Below, piece by piece: positions 48,791 to 61,600 of a DNA stretch of 64,000 nt. Every line of letters begins with the position of its first letter. Positions within the stretch are counted from its first letter, which is position 1. Both the position numbers and the translations under genes were made by a program. Source of the DNA: Thamnaconus septentrionalis (taxonomy: Eukaryota; Chordata; Actinopteri; Tetraodontiformes; Monacanthidae); assembly GCA_009823395.1 (NCBI GenBank), contig CM020505.1, positions 846,629 through 910,628 of the forward strand, written 5' to 3'. The notes beneath the pieces were generated by a model, which was given only the letters and a program-made list of their open reading frames with translations, was not told the DNA's origin and did not search any database.

Positions 48791-51700
48791 TCAGTCACTT
48801 TGAATGATGAACAGAAACGACTTCTCCTCCATCTCTGGAGACAACTCTGCCACATCCACCAGCTTTGTGCTCAGGACTTGGATGAACCAGCCAGGATGCA
48901 GCGCTGACTCAAACTTGTACTGCTTTGTTATATCTGACGTCATGTAGAAGAGGAAGGAAAGCCTGGCCGGGTCGTTCTTGGAGATCTTCAGCAGGCTCTG
49001 CTTTGTGCATGTCTACGTCAACAAGCGTGGACAACATTTAGCTGTTAGAATGATTGTGCTTTTTTCTGTTTGCAATTATCCCAAGAGCCTGGCCATTTCA
49101 ATCACGGTCATATTAAGAAAGAATTACTGTCGATGGGCATGCATTTAGTCACATCTATTAAAGATAAATTAAATTTGGTGTTGCAGGTCAGGATAACTAC
49201 ATTCCAAATTCCTACTATCGCAAGCAAAAACACTTATGGAGAAATGAAATGCATGAATTGGTCAGCAGTTGGGAAAGGTAAGTTGAGGATGAAATGCTTT
49301 CCGGTGATTACATTTTTTTCAGCACTTGAAATAAATGTGTTAGAGCTCATGCTGTCACTCAGAACTTACGCCTATTTGCAGGGACATCTTCTCCTCACTC
49401 TTGCAGCAGCTGAGGAAGCAGTTGGACCCAGTGAAGTTGAGCACCACTGGCATTCCTCTGAAAACACCATTTGACTTGTAGTAGTAGATGGTAATTTTCT
49501 CTGAGAACACAACAGACACACAGCAGTAAATCCCCACTGGCTTAAAGTCCATCTGGGACAGCGATTATCAGCGTGAATTGAACAGTAATGTGTGGGTTTG
49601 CCTGATACTGTTTTGGATGTCTCACCTGGGTTTGGGGAGGCATAAATTGGAGTGTGAATCTGCGAGCAGAGACCTCGGAGGTAGTACCTAGAGGACACAT
49701 GTTGAATGGCCTTTTCCGACAACTTCTCCATTCTGAAACTTTCGCTTCCTCTGGAAACTTGACACACACGCACACATGCACACACGCACGCACACACACA
49801 CGCGCACACACACGCACGCACACAGGCACGTATGCACACGCACGCACGCACAGGGAACAATCAGAGATATCAGTAACTTAGATCCTCTTTGAAAGGAAAA
49901 CTCTCTAAAGGGGAAGCAGGATTGCCCCTTACAGAGTGACGCATTAAGAAAAATCACCCAGCAGCACTGCCAGGCTGACAATGAAAAACAAGAGTGAATT
50001 TATGAATATGCACTTTTATATACAAATAATATTACTGTTTTATTTAAATATTTATATTATGAGGCGACCCTGGGAGCAAGTTCGACCAGTTGACTTGAGA
50101 TGGGCTGATAGAATAGAATAGACGACCCTTATTGATCCCCAGTTACAGCAACTGTATAGTGCAACAAAGATGGAAAATTATATTAAAGTAAGAAATAAGG
50201 CAATGAAAAAAATATTTGTAGGATATAAAAAGAAAAAAAACGAGATATTTATATTTTATGGACAGTTGAATTTACGGCTATATACATACCGATATGCTCT
50301 CCTCTTAACAACCACCTATCAGCGCCTCACCTCGCTACGGTACGCTACGCTACGCCTTGGTACGATTGTGTTTTCATTGGCGGGACAATGCTTTTGTTCC
50401 CTACATTGTTTTGCCGTCCGGGTGTACCCGTGCAATTCCATTTGCCGGGAGATTTCCGTGTACACTTTCACGTTACGAACCGCCCTATCCAGTGCCCGCT
50501 GAATTCTGTCTTACGCCACCACTGACAAAAAAGTGTGGACCTCCGAGTTTGTCCACGGCAAAAATCACTGAGCCACCTTCACAGCCACACCTAGAACTGT
50601 TACAACAAGAAATGGCAGTTGGGTTTTCGCGCTCTTTTCGCGGAGAGTCGCTCTCACCTTTCTTCAGAAAATCTGAGCCAATCAATGCCCTGCTGGTCGC
50701 TACGTCACCACTACAACAGGGTAGTGGCCAGTGCAAACACCTAGGCGAGGCGAGGCGAGGTGAGGTTAGGCGAGGCGAGGCGAGGCACTGTAAACACGCC
50801 CAACACCGTACCATGGCGAGGCACTCTAAACATGGCCTTTGTTAACCTATCCGGATGTTAGTACTGTGTGTTTTCCTCCTCACCCCCCACATTGTCAATG
50901 CTAACCTGCTGTGATGCTGGTGGAGACTGGATGCAAAACAGACTACATGTATTTGCTGCTGCAATAAAAATATTACAATCGTGAGCTGTCTGACCAAAAG
51001 TCCTGCAGTTCCTCTGGAAATACTACAAGTACTACTACCACAACTATTACTATTAATAATAATGATAATGATAAAGCCGTACTTCAACCTCCCATGAGTG
51101 CAAATTTACTATCAGTACATTTAATAGTGATTTAAGATTTAACAATAAAAAAATGAACTTTTGGAAATAAATCCATTTCCCTGTGTTGTTGTAATTGAAT
51201 GTTCCCCTTCAATTTGATGAGTTTACTGTGTCAATGAATGAACCAATGAAGAAGCTTGTCTTCTTTATTACCGTAACCCTCACTCTTTGTTATATAAAAG
51301 CTATAATAGAGGTGTAAAAAAGGCAGTATGCATAACATTGAAATGACTGATGAGCTGTGTAATGTCAGTAGATTTAACAGAAAACCCCCTTACCAAGTGT
51401 CACGGTGCTTGACTCGGCCACCACGATGACATCATTCATAAAGCAGTTGTCTTCAAGACAGCCCAGACAGTTGCAGCCACCTTCTCCACCCCTGGCCTTC
51501 AACACTGAGATCCTTGTCTTCATCATGGACACAATGAAAAGGTCTTGGCCTTTCCCATTTTCCTCATTTTCGCTTGAGCAGAACTTCTCATCCGAGCCCT
51601 CTCCTGAACTCCCCTCCTGCCTCTCACTCTCATCCTCTTTCCAGTCGTCCTCTCGAGTCATCTCCATATGGAAGGTGAGCAATGCAGGTGTCTTTGACAC

Positions 51701-52747
51701 AGGATAGAAGATATCATCCCCCTCGAAGGTGGCTTGCATGCTGGGCTCCTTCTCTTTGCTGGATTTGTGCAATGTCTGCATGGAGACTCAGAGATTCAGT
51801 GTTTTCACTCATACCAAATCACTTAGTCCTTTAATTCATCTTTAAAAGTAAATGAAATAGGAAATAGTAAGAAAAATTAAGTAGTGGTACTACTTCTAAT
51901 GTATAACCTTCCCCATGACAAACTCACATGTGTACATACAATACCACAAAGTGAAGTGACAAATTGTTGTTAGTGAAATTGAGAAGAAAAATGTCAAACA
52001 AACTTGTTGTGCCACCAATGACCCCGTCTGTGAACTCACCAGCTTTGGATTGCCCTCAGCTATTATATGTGTCAGTTCCTGTGGCGTCATATTCTGCAAG
52101 TCAATATCATTTATCTGCACAAGTCTGTCTCCTTTCCTGGAAGACGGAAAAAGAAAGTCAAAGAAAGTCAGACACTAACTACTTCACACTACCCAAACTA
52201 TGACTTCCAGGTCTTTTATAATAGCTAAACATGAGCTAAATCCCTTTCTCTTGTATAGCACAATTCCTGTCAGCTTTTTTTTTTTTAGTCCAGTGATTCC
52301 CATTGTTGATCTTTGCTGCAGTCAAAGTCATATTTATTATCTCTATATTTTCTTTGTTAATTGTTACTGCACAAGGGTGCTTCAGATAATTCACATGGTT
52401 CTTATTTGTTATTCTTATTTATGTTTTCTTTGCCTGTATGACATTGTTTTCCCACAGGAATTAAAACGTCTTGACATGGTATTACAAAGTCAAAATGAAT
52501 AAGTGACATTCACATTTCTTGTAGCATCTGTACTGTACCTGGCAAAAGTTTTCTCCCTGCTTGTCTTCTGGTACTTCACCACGTTTTCCACCTTATACTC
52601 GTGCCTTCCTTCTTCAAACTTGTGGGCAATCAGTATTCCTCCCAGAGCTTCAGACTCCTGACAAAACATGTTCTTATTTAAAATACATCATCACACATCA
52701 ATGTAGCGTTTAAAGACTTTGTTTTATTCACCTACCGGCGGATCCAT
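48791..52747 (-). CDS. PDZ domain plus interleukin-1/18-type beta-trefoil protein (361 codons)
   Basis: Seven exons in transcript order: 52736-52747, 52539-52657, 52040-52136, 51394-51775, 49626-49748, 49370-49500, 48791-49012. Phases close exactly. Residues ~8-78 form a PDZ domain: GGILIAHKFEEG, VENVVKYQKTSREKTF, KGDRLVQINDIDLQNM, TPQELTHIIAEGNPKLTLHK. A long acidic, Ser-rich linker follows, with the Cys cluster CNCLGCLEDNC. Residues ~215-361 read as an IL-1/IL-18-type trefoil: EKITIYYYKSNGVFRGMPVV, TGSNCFLSCCKSEEKMSLQ, LSFLFYMTSDITKQ, YKFESALHPGWFIQV, and SFLFIIQSD at the end. FESAxxPGWF is the IL-1 family signature. There is no signal peptide, as expected for this cytokine family. The gene may correspond to a described teleost 'novel IL-1 family member'; I cannot check. 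The exon at 49626-49748 has the weakest acceptor. Function (intracellular adaptor, cytokine precursor or both) is inference. Confidence 0.82.
49626..49748 (-). CDS. exon of the PDZ/trefoil gene encoding the first trefoil strands (weak acceptor)
   Basis: It is needed to link the G left by exon 51394-51775 to the exon starting at 49500. The frame reads SESFRMEKLSEKAIQHVSS, RYYLRGLCSQIHTPIYASPN and ends before GTGAGA one base into a codon, which fits the next exon. The only acceptor in the right phase is TTTCCAGAG, immediately downstream of a GT/CA microsatellite with a poor pyrimidine tract. Confidence 0.6.
49764..49852. repeat. (CA)n/(CACG)n microsatellite beside a splice acceptor
   Basis: About 90 bp of CA and CGCA units abut the acceptor of exon 49626-49748 on the minus strand. 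Confidence 0.9.
50090..50835. mobile_element. non-autonomous DNA transposon-like insertion with GGCGA repeats, in an intron
   Basis: A short AGAATAGAATAGACGACCCT and TTATTGATCCCC motif is followed at 50290-50835 by CpG-rich sequence unlike the intron around it. Its left end carries CGCCTCACCTCGCTACGG and its right end GGCGAGGCGAGGCGAGGTGA units, roughly complementary. It ends near CACCGTACCATGGCGAGGCA. The reading frame through it is not a recognisable protein. This resembles small hAT-type elements but the class is not proven. Confidence 0.45.
50836..51393. other. intron of the PDZ/trefoil gene: no further feature
   Basis: It holds a short AAT/ATT cluster near 51045-51075. Nothing else was recognised. 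Confidence 0.5.
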
Positions 52748-53400
52748 GTCGGCTGCTTAGAAAACCGGCGCGACTAAAGTCAGTGCCACTCACGGCGCTG
52801 CTCTTATACAGCTAATGTGGTTCTTCTTCGCTTTAGAAGAAGGGAAGTAAAAACAAGTGGCATATCGTCGGTAGCAAGAGGAACTGATGTCACTTCTGCA
52901 AATTAGGAACTGGGTGAATATCAGTAAGTCTCAGCAGTGTTTGTTCTGTGAAATTTTGTACACTTGCTCTGTCGCCTGACAGATTTGTTGGATTCACTAT
53001 GTTTAACTTGGCTCATCTTTTTTCCATGCAGGTGTTTTATTACGATTTATCCTGAAACAGTAGAAGGAGGTCAAACAAATGAAAGCCAGCTCCTGAAACC
53101 ATTTTTTGTAAAACAGCCATTTGTGGTTGCAGGATCCTCAACACTTCCCAAAACTTCACCAAAACCGTATCACACTGTAACTGACAGAAAAGGGTCCATT
53201 GTGCTGTCAGAACCTCTGCAGAGATAGCGGAAGTACCGTAACACTTTGTTACCCTGTGGCCCACAGTCAGTTGGTGTTGTGTTCTTTTCCATATTTGAAA
53301 TGATGGCCAAACCCCAGCCCTTCCAGGATTGTTTAAATTGATAAAAAATAGATACATTGAATTGTATTGAATAGATAAAAAATAATATCCATTCACACAC
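52748..53400. other. region upstream of the PDZ/trefoil gene
   Basis: The first ~100 bases left of 52850 are comparatively CpG-rich and probably hold the promoter and 5' UTR. A plus-strand ORF at 52964-53227 shows no domain and no homology I recognise. Confidence 0.45.
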
Positions 53401-53404
53401 TTTT

Positions 53405-53590
53405 TTTTTATTACCACTTTCGTGGCTTATCCCAGCCTGGGCAAATGTGGCTTTCACCCGTTTATCTCAGTGCCACAGAGAAACACAAACAACCTTTGTC
53501 ACTCACACTCACTCCTACAGACAATGCAGAGTTCCCAATTAAGAAGAAAGAACTCAGCACATGCAGGGAAGAACATGCAAGGAAAATATG
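53405..53590 (+). repeat. teleost dispersed repeat, degenerate copy
   Basis: It contains TGGCTTATCCCAGCCTGGGC, CCCGTTTATCTCAGTGCCAC, ACTCACACTCACTCCTACAG and GAACATGCAAGG, in the usual order. Confidence 0.6.
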
Positions 53591-53888
53591 TGAAGAAAAG
53601 TGAAGCCACCAATGCAGAAAACGACCATAGAAAAAGTCTAGAAGATCTTTCACGGTCTGTTGAATAAACAACATTTTTCAGGCAGCAGGTGACAATAGTC
53701 AAGGCTGTGTAAACAGAGTCTAAAATGTACGAATGATATGTTGAAGTGTTTTCAAGAACAACTAAAACTTCACATAACTGTCTCTTCTGCTACTCGTTTA
53801 TAGCAACAAATCGTGACACCTCTCTAATTCTGACAGTCCGATCAGTTACAAAACGAAGTTCAGACTGAAGTTTCCCTGCTCTTAGTTC

Positions 53889-54473
53889 ATGTTCAACCAG
53901 GTGGTGTCAAGAGCAAGAGCTGCCTCTGCACCTGGGCCAAATGGGGTATCGTACAAAGTCTACAAAAGCTGCCCAATGACCCTAAGGCTTTTGTGGAAGA
54001 TGATGAGTGTCGCCTGGAAAACGAAATCCATTCCAACAACATGGTGCAGGGCGGTCACCACTTTCATCCCTAAAGAGAAAGACTCCCATGGCATCCTGAT
54101 CCCAGTTGGGGGGAGGCAGATGGTCAGAGGAGTCAGATCCCCGTTAGGCCAACGACTCCCCGCCATCCGGAGCTTCATGGATGACGTCTCCACGCTTCTC
54201 CAGACAGCAGCAGGCACCAACAGGCTCTTGAAACGGTTGGAGGAATTGCTGACATGGGCCAGGATGAAGATAAAACCATCCAAGTCCCGCAGTCTCTCAA
54301 TCCGCAAAGGAGCCAGAAGCGACAACATCTCCTTCTCAGTGAGCGGCAAGGAGATTCCACGAGTTGTAGACCAGCCAGTGAGAAGCCTGGGAAGGCTATA
54401 TACAGCAGACCTGTCAGATAAGAAGATGGCTGTCTCCGTGACCACACAGCTTACTGACGGTTTAAGAAAATAG
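53889..54473 (+). pseudogene. reverse transcriptase fragment of the R2-like LINE, core deleted
   Basis: An open stretch of 194 codons covers RT N-terminal motifs and the FMDD active-site box but lacks roughly the central RT region. The frame stops in TDGLRK, after which YQFTLFHRIM-like sequence appears in another frame. The full-length protein is therefore not encoded. Confidence 0.75.
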
Positions 54474-54496
54474 ACCTAAGCCCACTACCTGGAAAA

Positions 54497-55789
54497 TTGT
54501 TATCAGTTCACTCTGTTCCATCGCATCATGGTAAACTGTGCGACATCACCTCCTCAACAGTCCTGAAGTTGGGCGCTAACAGCTACATTCGCATGCAACC
54601 TGTTTGGAAGAAACATCCAAGCTGGAAAACCATCACCTTGGGCTACAAGCTGGAAAAAGTGAGACTGCTGTTCAAGCTGCAGGATTCCCCCAACCCAGTC
54701 ATTCAAAACGCTAAGGTCCAAGTCCGCACCCGAAGAAAATGGGATGTTTCACAGGCAGTACACCAGGCCATAATCCGGCTGAAACACCAGGAGGTCGTGG
54801 GGTTGGTACAACATGGAAGGGCAGGCTTTGGATGGCAACCACCTCCCAAGTCTTGGTCCAAAGCAACGAGGTTGGAGAGAAGACAGCTTGTGATTTCAGA
54901 GGTCAAGCGGGAAGAAGAGGAAACCTTCAGGGTCAAGGCTGTGAGCCAATCCCAGCAAGGGAAATGGACAACCTGGGAGGCGGTCATTGATAGGTCCATC
55001 ACATGGACTGATTTGTGGAAGCTGCCCCAAGCAAGGGTAAGCTTTCTCATCAGGGCCACATACGACACCTTCCCAAGCCCCCAAAACCTGCAACGCTGGT
55101 ATGGTACAGAAGAACTCTGCCAACTCTGCGGCCACCAATGTCCCAGCCTACAGCACATCCTCTCCTGCTGCAAGACCACACTGAGCCAGGGACGGTACAG
55201 ATGGCGCCATGACCAAGTCCTGCTGAAGCTTGCAGAGATCATCGAGGCGCGTAGGCTTGAAGCAAATAGTGGCAGCCTACCAACACCACACCCTCCCATC
55301 CAGTTCGTCAGACAAGGGGGAGAGGCCCTCAGTAGCAAAGCGAGTGCTAAGTCCCTTTTGTCAGCAGGGGGTGAGTGGGCCCTGAGAGCCGACCTAGGCC
55401 GACAGCTAAAATTCCCACAGGAGATCGTTGCAACCACCTTGCGACCAGACATTGTGCTCTGGTCCGCCTCCACAAGGACAGTCATTATGGCGGAACTGAC
55501 TGTGCCATGGGAGGATGGGTTGGAGGCCGCATTCGAGAGGAAGCAGGACAAGTATGCAGAACTTGCAGCTGCATGCACACAAGCTGGTTGGAGAGCATAC
55601 ATCTACCCAGTAGAAGTTGGCTGGAGAGGCTTCACTGGAACCTCCACCCAGCGGTTCCTCAAGACCATTGGCATCAGAGGCGCCAAGCTGGAAAGGTCAC
55701 TGAAAGACCTGGCAGAAGAAGCGGAGAAACGGAGCTTCTGGCTCTGGCTCCGCAGAAAAGACAAGGCTTGGGGGAGCGATGGATCCTAG
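54497..55789 (+). CDS. C-terminal ORF of the R2-like LINE: zinc knuckle plus restriction-like endonuclease
   Basis: The ORF runs 430 codons without a stop. It contains a CCHC zinc knuckle (CQLCGHQCPSLQHILSCC) followed by a restriction-enzyme-like endonuclease: RPDIVLWSASTRTV, then AELTVPWEDGLEAAFERKQ and DKYAEL, with the PD, E and K-type residues that R2-clade enzymes use to nick the target. The apparent start Met lies in frameshifted sequence, so only the part from about residue 40 on is genuine. It is most likely transposon debris rather than a host gene. Confidence 0.75.
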   Translation: MLSVHSVPSHHGKLCDITSSTVLKLGANSYIRMQPVWKKHPSWKTITLGYKLEKVRLLFKLQDSPNPVIQNAKVQVRTRRKWDVSQAVHQAIIRLKHQEVVGLVQHGRAGFGWQPPPKSWSKATRLERRQLVISEVKREEEETFRVKAVSQSQQGKWTTWEAVIDRSITWTDLWKLPQARVSFLIRATYDTFPSPQNLQRWYGTEELCQLCGHQCPSLQHILSCCKTTLSQGRYRWRHDQVLLKLAEIIEARRLEANSGSLPTPHPPIQFVRQGGEALSSKASAKSLLSAGGEWALRADLGRQLKFPQEIVATTLRPDIVLWSASTRTVIMAELTVPWEDGLEAAFERKQDKYAELAAACTQAGWRAYIYPVEVGWRGFTGTSTQRFLKTIGIRGAKLERSLKDLAEEAEKRSFWLWLRRKDKAWGSDGS

Positions 55790-56241
55790 AGCCAGCTGCA
55801 GGGGGCGGCAGGGAGACGTCCCTGCCGCTACTCCACCACCATGAGAAGTTCCAGGATTGAAGGAGCGAAACATCAAGGAAGGGTGGCTCCCGGCTGACGA
55901 CCCTGCAGCTGGTCCAATGGCACTGGCGGAAGTGTGTCAGGCAGGAATGCAGGTGGTCTCACCTGTGCTTCCATCTGTTCAGCTTGTTTTGGACATGCTG
56001 AATCATATTTTCATTATCTGTATTCCTTTTTTATGTTTTAGATATGAAGCCTAATATGAGCGAATGCTGTGATTTATTGCTGTCAATGGCAGATATACGG
56101 CAGATTTATGGCAGATTTTCCTCCACTGATAAAATTTTATAACAATGTAGCAGACAAATCTAGAGATTCTAGCTGGTTTGTCAGCCAACTCATTGTAATG
56201 ACTCATTGTAATGTATATATATGTATATATATATACATATA

Positions 56242-58687
<2,446 letters not shown>

Positions 58688-61600
58688 ATGGTTTTACTTG
58701 ATGTGTTAATAATAGGTGGTGGCCCACATGCCCTGACCCTCGCTAGCTTGCTATCCAGCACTGAGCCTGATGCAAACTGTGACTCGGGACATGACTTGGC
58801 CCCGTGTGCCACCTTCTCAGCCCCTCAGTCAATTCTGGAACAAACCGGCAACAAATGCACAAGTCACAAGAAGAAGAAAAAGAAGCAGAGGCCAGTGGCT
58901 GGTAAAGCTTAGCATTTGGAAATGAAGTAATTCATCGGTTGACTGATGAGTTGATGTATTTTCTATGATTTTTCTTTGAAAGTTATTTGGAATTTCCATC
59001 AGGTGCTTGTTGATTTGTGACAGCCCCATTTTTGAGAATCAGATATTTCTGCTGACTTTGATTAAAAAAAAAAAAAAAGTATTCAATAAGACTAATGTTG
59101 GCAGATTATCCTTGTCAGAGTTAGTGCATGAAAGTGACATCTGAATAATTTAACCTAGAGACAAATAAAAATGTACTAGGAACATAATGTGCTTGATTCA
59201 GCAAATTTGTCTTTCTGTTTGGACTGTGTCAGTGAAATCCTTATGATTCTGTCAATAACTAATATGACACAAAAATAAAGACACACACACACCCACACAC
59301 ACACACAGGGAACAATCAGACCTTTATGATTGGCTTGTGCAGGTGCCATGGCAGTGGAACAACCAGCAGCTAAGTGCACAGTATCGGAGACGGTTGCAGG
59401 CCCCCTACTGAGCCTCCGAGCTGTGGATTCCTATGGGAAGTGGACGGCACTGTGGGAGAGCCAGTTCACAGCTCTGAACATCCCACACCTGCGCTCTCAC
59501 ACACTGGTGCATACAGATGCACTCAAAAAGGTATGAACACAACCAACAACCAGAGCGTCTTTTTTCTTATAAAGGGATGAAGAGAAACATTTAATATGCA
59601 GCACAGTTGGAATAAGGCTGTGTCACCTGACAGGAAGCGCTGCAGGAGTTTGTTTTGAAGCAAAATCGTCTGATGGAGCTTCACAGTCTTCCAGACCAAA
59701 TTTATATTTTGGACGAAAATGCATTCTTCAATGACATGAGACTCGGCAAGAAGGAGAGGAAACGTCTGAATGTCAACACGGCACTCAGGAAGAGTTTATC
59801 CTTCTGTCTGCCAGGAACCAAACTGAGTGTGGATTTCTTTAAAGATCAGGTTGGTCAAGAAGTTTTTATGATTTTTGTGCGTTCTGCTTGGTACTGCACA
59901 GCTTTCAATGCGGCTCTACCTGCAAAAGCTGAAAAATACACACAAGATGTCGATTATTATGTAGGTGTTGCAAAGTTGTTGATTTTAAACACACAGGTGG
60001 AGAGATATCACTTGGACAGTGTGCTGCTCAAGGGAACCGTGGAGTCCATCACCCCTGTGATTGACTGTGAGGACGGAACGGAAGCAGACGATGAGAGGAT
60101 GAAGGGACGGGGGAGAGAAGATGTGGTCCGCGACGGCGTCAAGAAGACCGTCAAGTATTTTCAAGTCACACTTCAGGACGGCGACGCCATTAAAGCCCGG
60201 CACGTCGTCATGGCCACGGGTCCGACCCGCGCACAAACGGCAAACATCCCCTCGTGGGTTCGGAGCATTGGGGAGAGTTACCCGGAGGGGCGTCTGCAAC
60301 ACACAGTGCACCTCATGCATCGCCTGGCAGCTGCTCAGCAAAAAGACGCAGGTTCTGCCAGACAAATGGAGACTGACAGTGAGTGGGATTTTCCCAATCT
60401 GAGCAGGACGACTATGTTCTGTGAGAGGTTTTTATTGGGGGGGCTGGATGTTTCCTCATAACCTTCCTATGAAGTGTTGTTCAACCTTTTCTGAGCCACG
60501 GCATGCAGTTCTCTTCCTCACATGTTTGTCTAGGCCTGTGTGCAGTGTGTGAGGTGGGCCAGAGAGTCATGGTTGTGGGTGGAGGCCTTACCAGCGCTCA
60601 CGTCGTCTCCATCGCTCTGCAACAAGGGGCCAGTCATGTGACGTGGGTCATGAGGAAGCACCTGCAGGTGGAGTTGGCGGCCCAAAAAGTGCACGTTCAG
60701 ACCGGCCGTCTAGTTTTGGATGCTTTCCTAGATCTTCACACTTTCCTCCGCAGTTGAAACAGTTTGACGTGGGCGACGTGGAGGGCTTGGTGGGCCGTTA
60801 CTCACACACCGAGCACGGCATTAAAATGGACGGCCAGGCCTACCTGCGGCAGTTCTACAACCAACGCAGCTTCCACAAGCGGCTGGCAATGATCCGCCAG
60901 GCGAGGAAAGGAGGAGCCGTCACCCCCGAGGCCTACGTCCACCTCCAGCCGTTCATCCTGAGTGGACAGGTGGATGTGAAGACGTACTGTGAGGTACAAC
61001 CACTGGGGTATGGCTTGGCTGCACTGAAGGGAGGACAGTTTGAAGGGGTCCTGTTATGACAAACTGACCTTTTCACCCATTTAACACGTCAATTTGTGTT
61101 CCTTGCCACAACAAGTACGAAAAAATGACAACGTTTAAGCTGTTCAGATTTTGCTCCACTTTCTATGTCTAAAAGTCGGCCTATCATCTTAGCAACGCTT
61201 CTGTACACTTTTCTATTAATGTGGGCAAGACGAGAGGGACAAAACCGTTTTCTCAAGACAAGTACTGGGCGTGCTGTTTTTATTTAAAGTGATAAATAAT
61301 GAAGCAACAATTTTTGAACTATCCACAGGGGCAGGCTCACTGTCCTGGGTTTTGGTAATCAGAATATAGGCACCAGACATCTTCCTCAATAGCTAGCGTG
61401 AGCAGTGAGCACCTGGTCAATCACAATGCATTGGGATGTTTCAAGGCGGAGTCACATTGAGCAGGTAGAGGAGAGGGGAAGAGTCAAAACAGCCTCTTCG
61501 GGTTGAGAGAAAAACCATTTAAAGGATGCTTAGTAAGGACTAAGAATATTTTTGATCAAACAATCTAGAAGCCAACCACCAAAATTAATTTATTAAATAT

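Larger units (their letters stand above)
53870..56040 (+). mobile_element. RLE-type (R2-like) LINE remnant
   Basis: Two blocks of one non-LTR retrotransposon protein lie in the same direction. The first (53889-54473) has RT-like sequence: SAPGPNGVSYKVYKSCP, FIPKEKDSHGI, then directly GRQMVRGVRSPLGQRLPA, a FMDD box and LLTWARMKIKPSKSRSLSI. The section expected between KEKDSHGI and GRQMVRG, including the first catalytic Asp motif, is missing. The second block (54497-55789) carries the C-terminal part. Frameshifts separate them. Inactive as an autonomous element. The outer ends are estimates. Confidence 0.8.

Noticed and set aside
49372..49881. Low-complexity Cys/Val/Arg-rich ORFs on the minus strand
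   Set aside because: They are translation of a CA/CG-rich microsatellite. Only the part at 49626-49748 is kept, as an exon.
50742..50790. Short tandem GGCGA repeats considered as a CRISPR-like array
   Set aside because: There are no spacers. The units are contiguous 5-mers in a vertebrate genome, next to a transposon-like element.
52964..53227. 87-codon plus-strand ORF upstream of the PDZ/trefoil gene
   Set aside because: No domain, no splice partners and no family resemblance; the length is within what chance gives.
54703..55602. 299-codon minus-strand ORF
   Set aside because: It is antisense to the LINE endonuclease ORF, which carries the zinc-knuckle and RPD/E motifs; the antisense reading has none.
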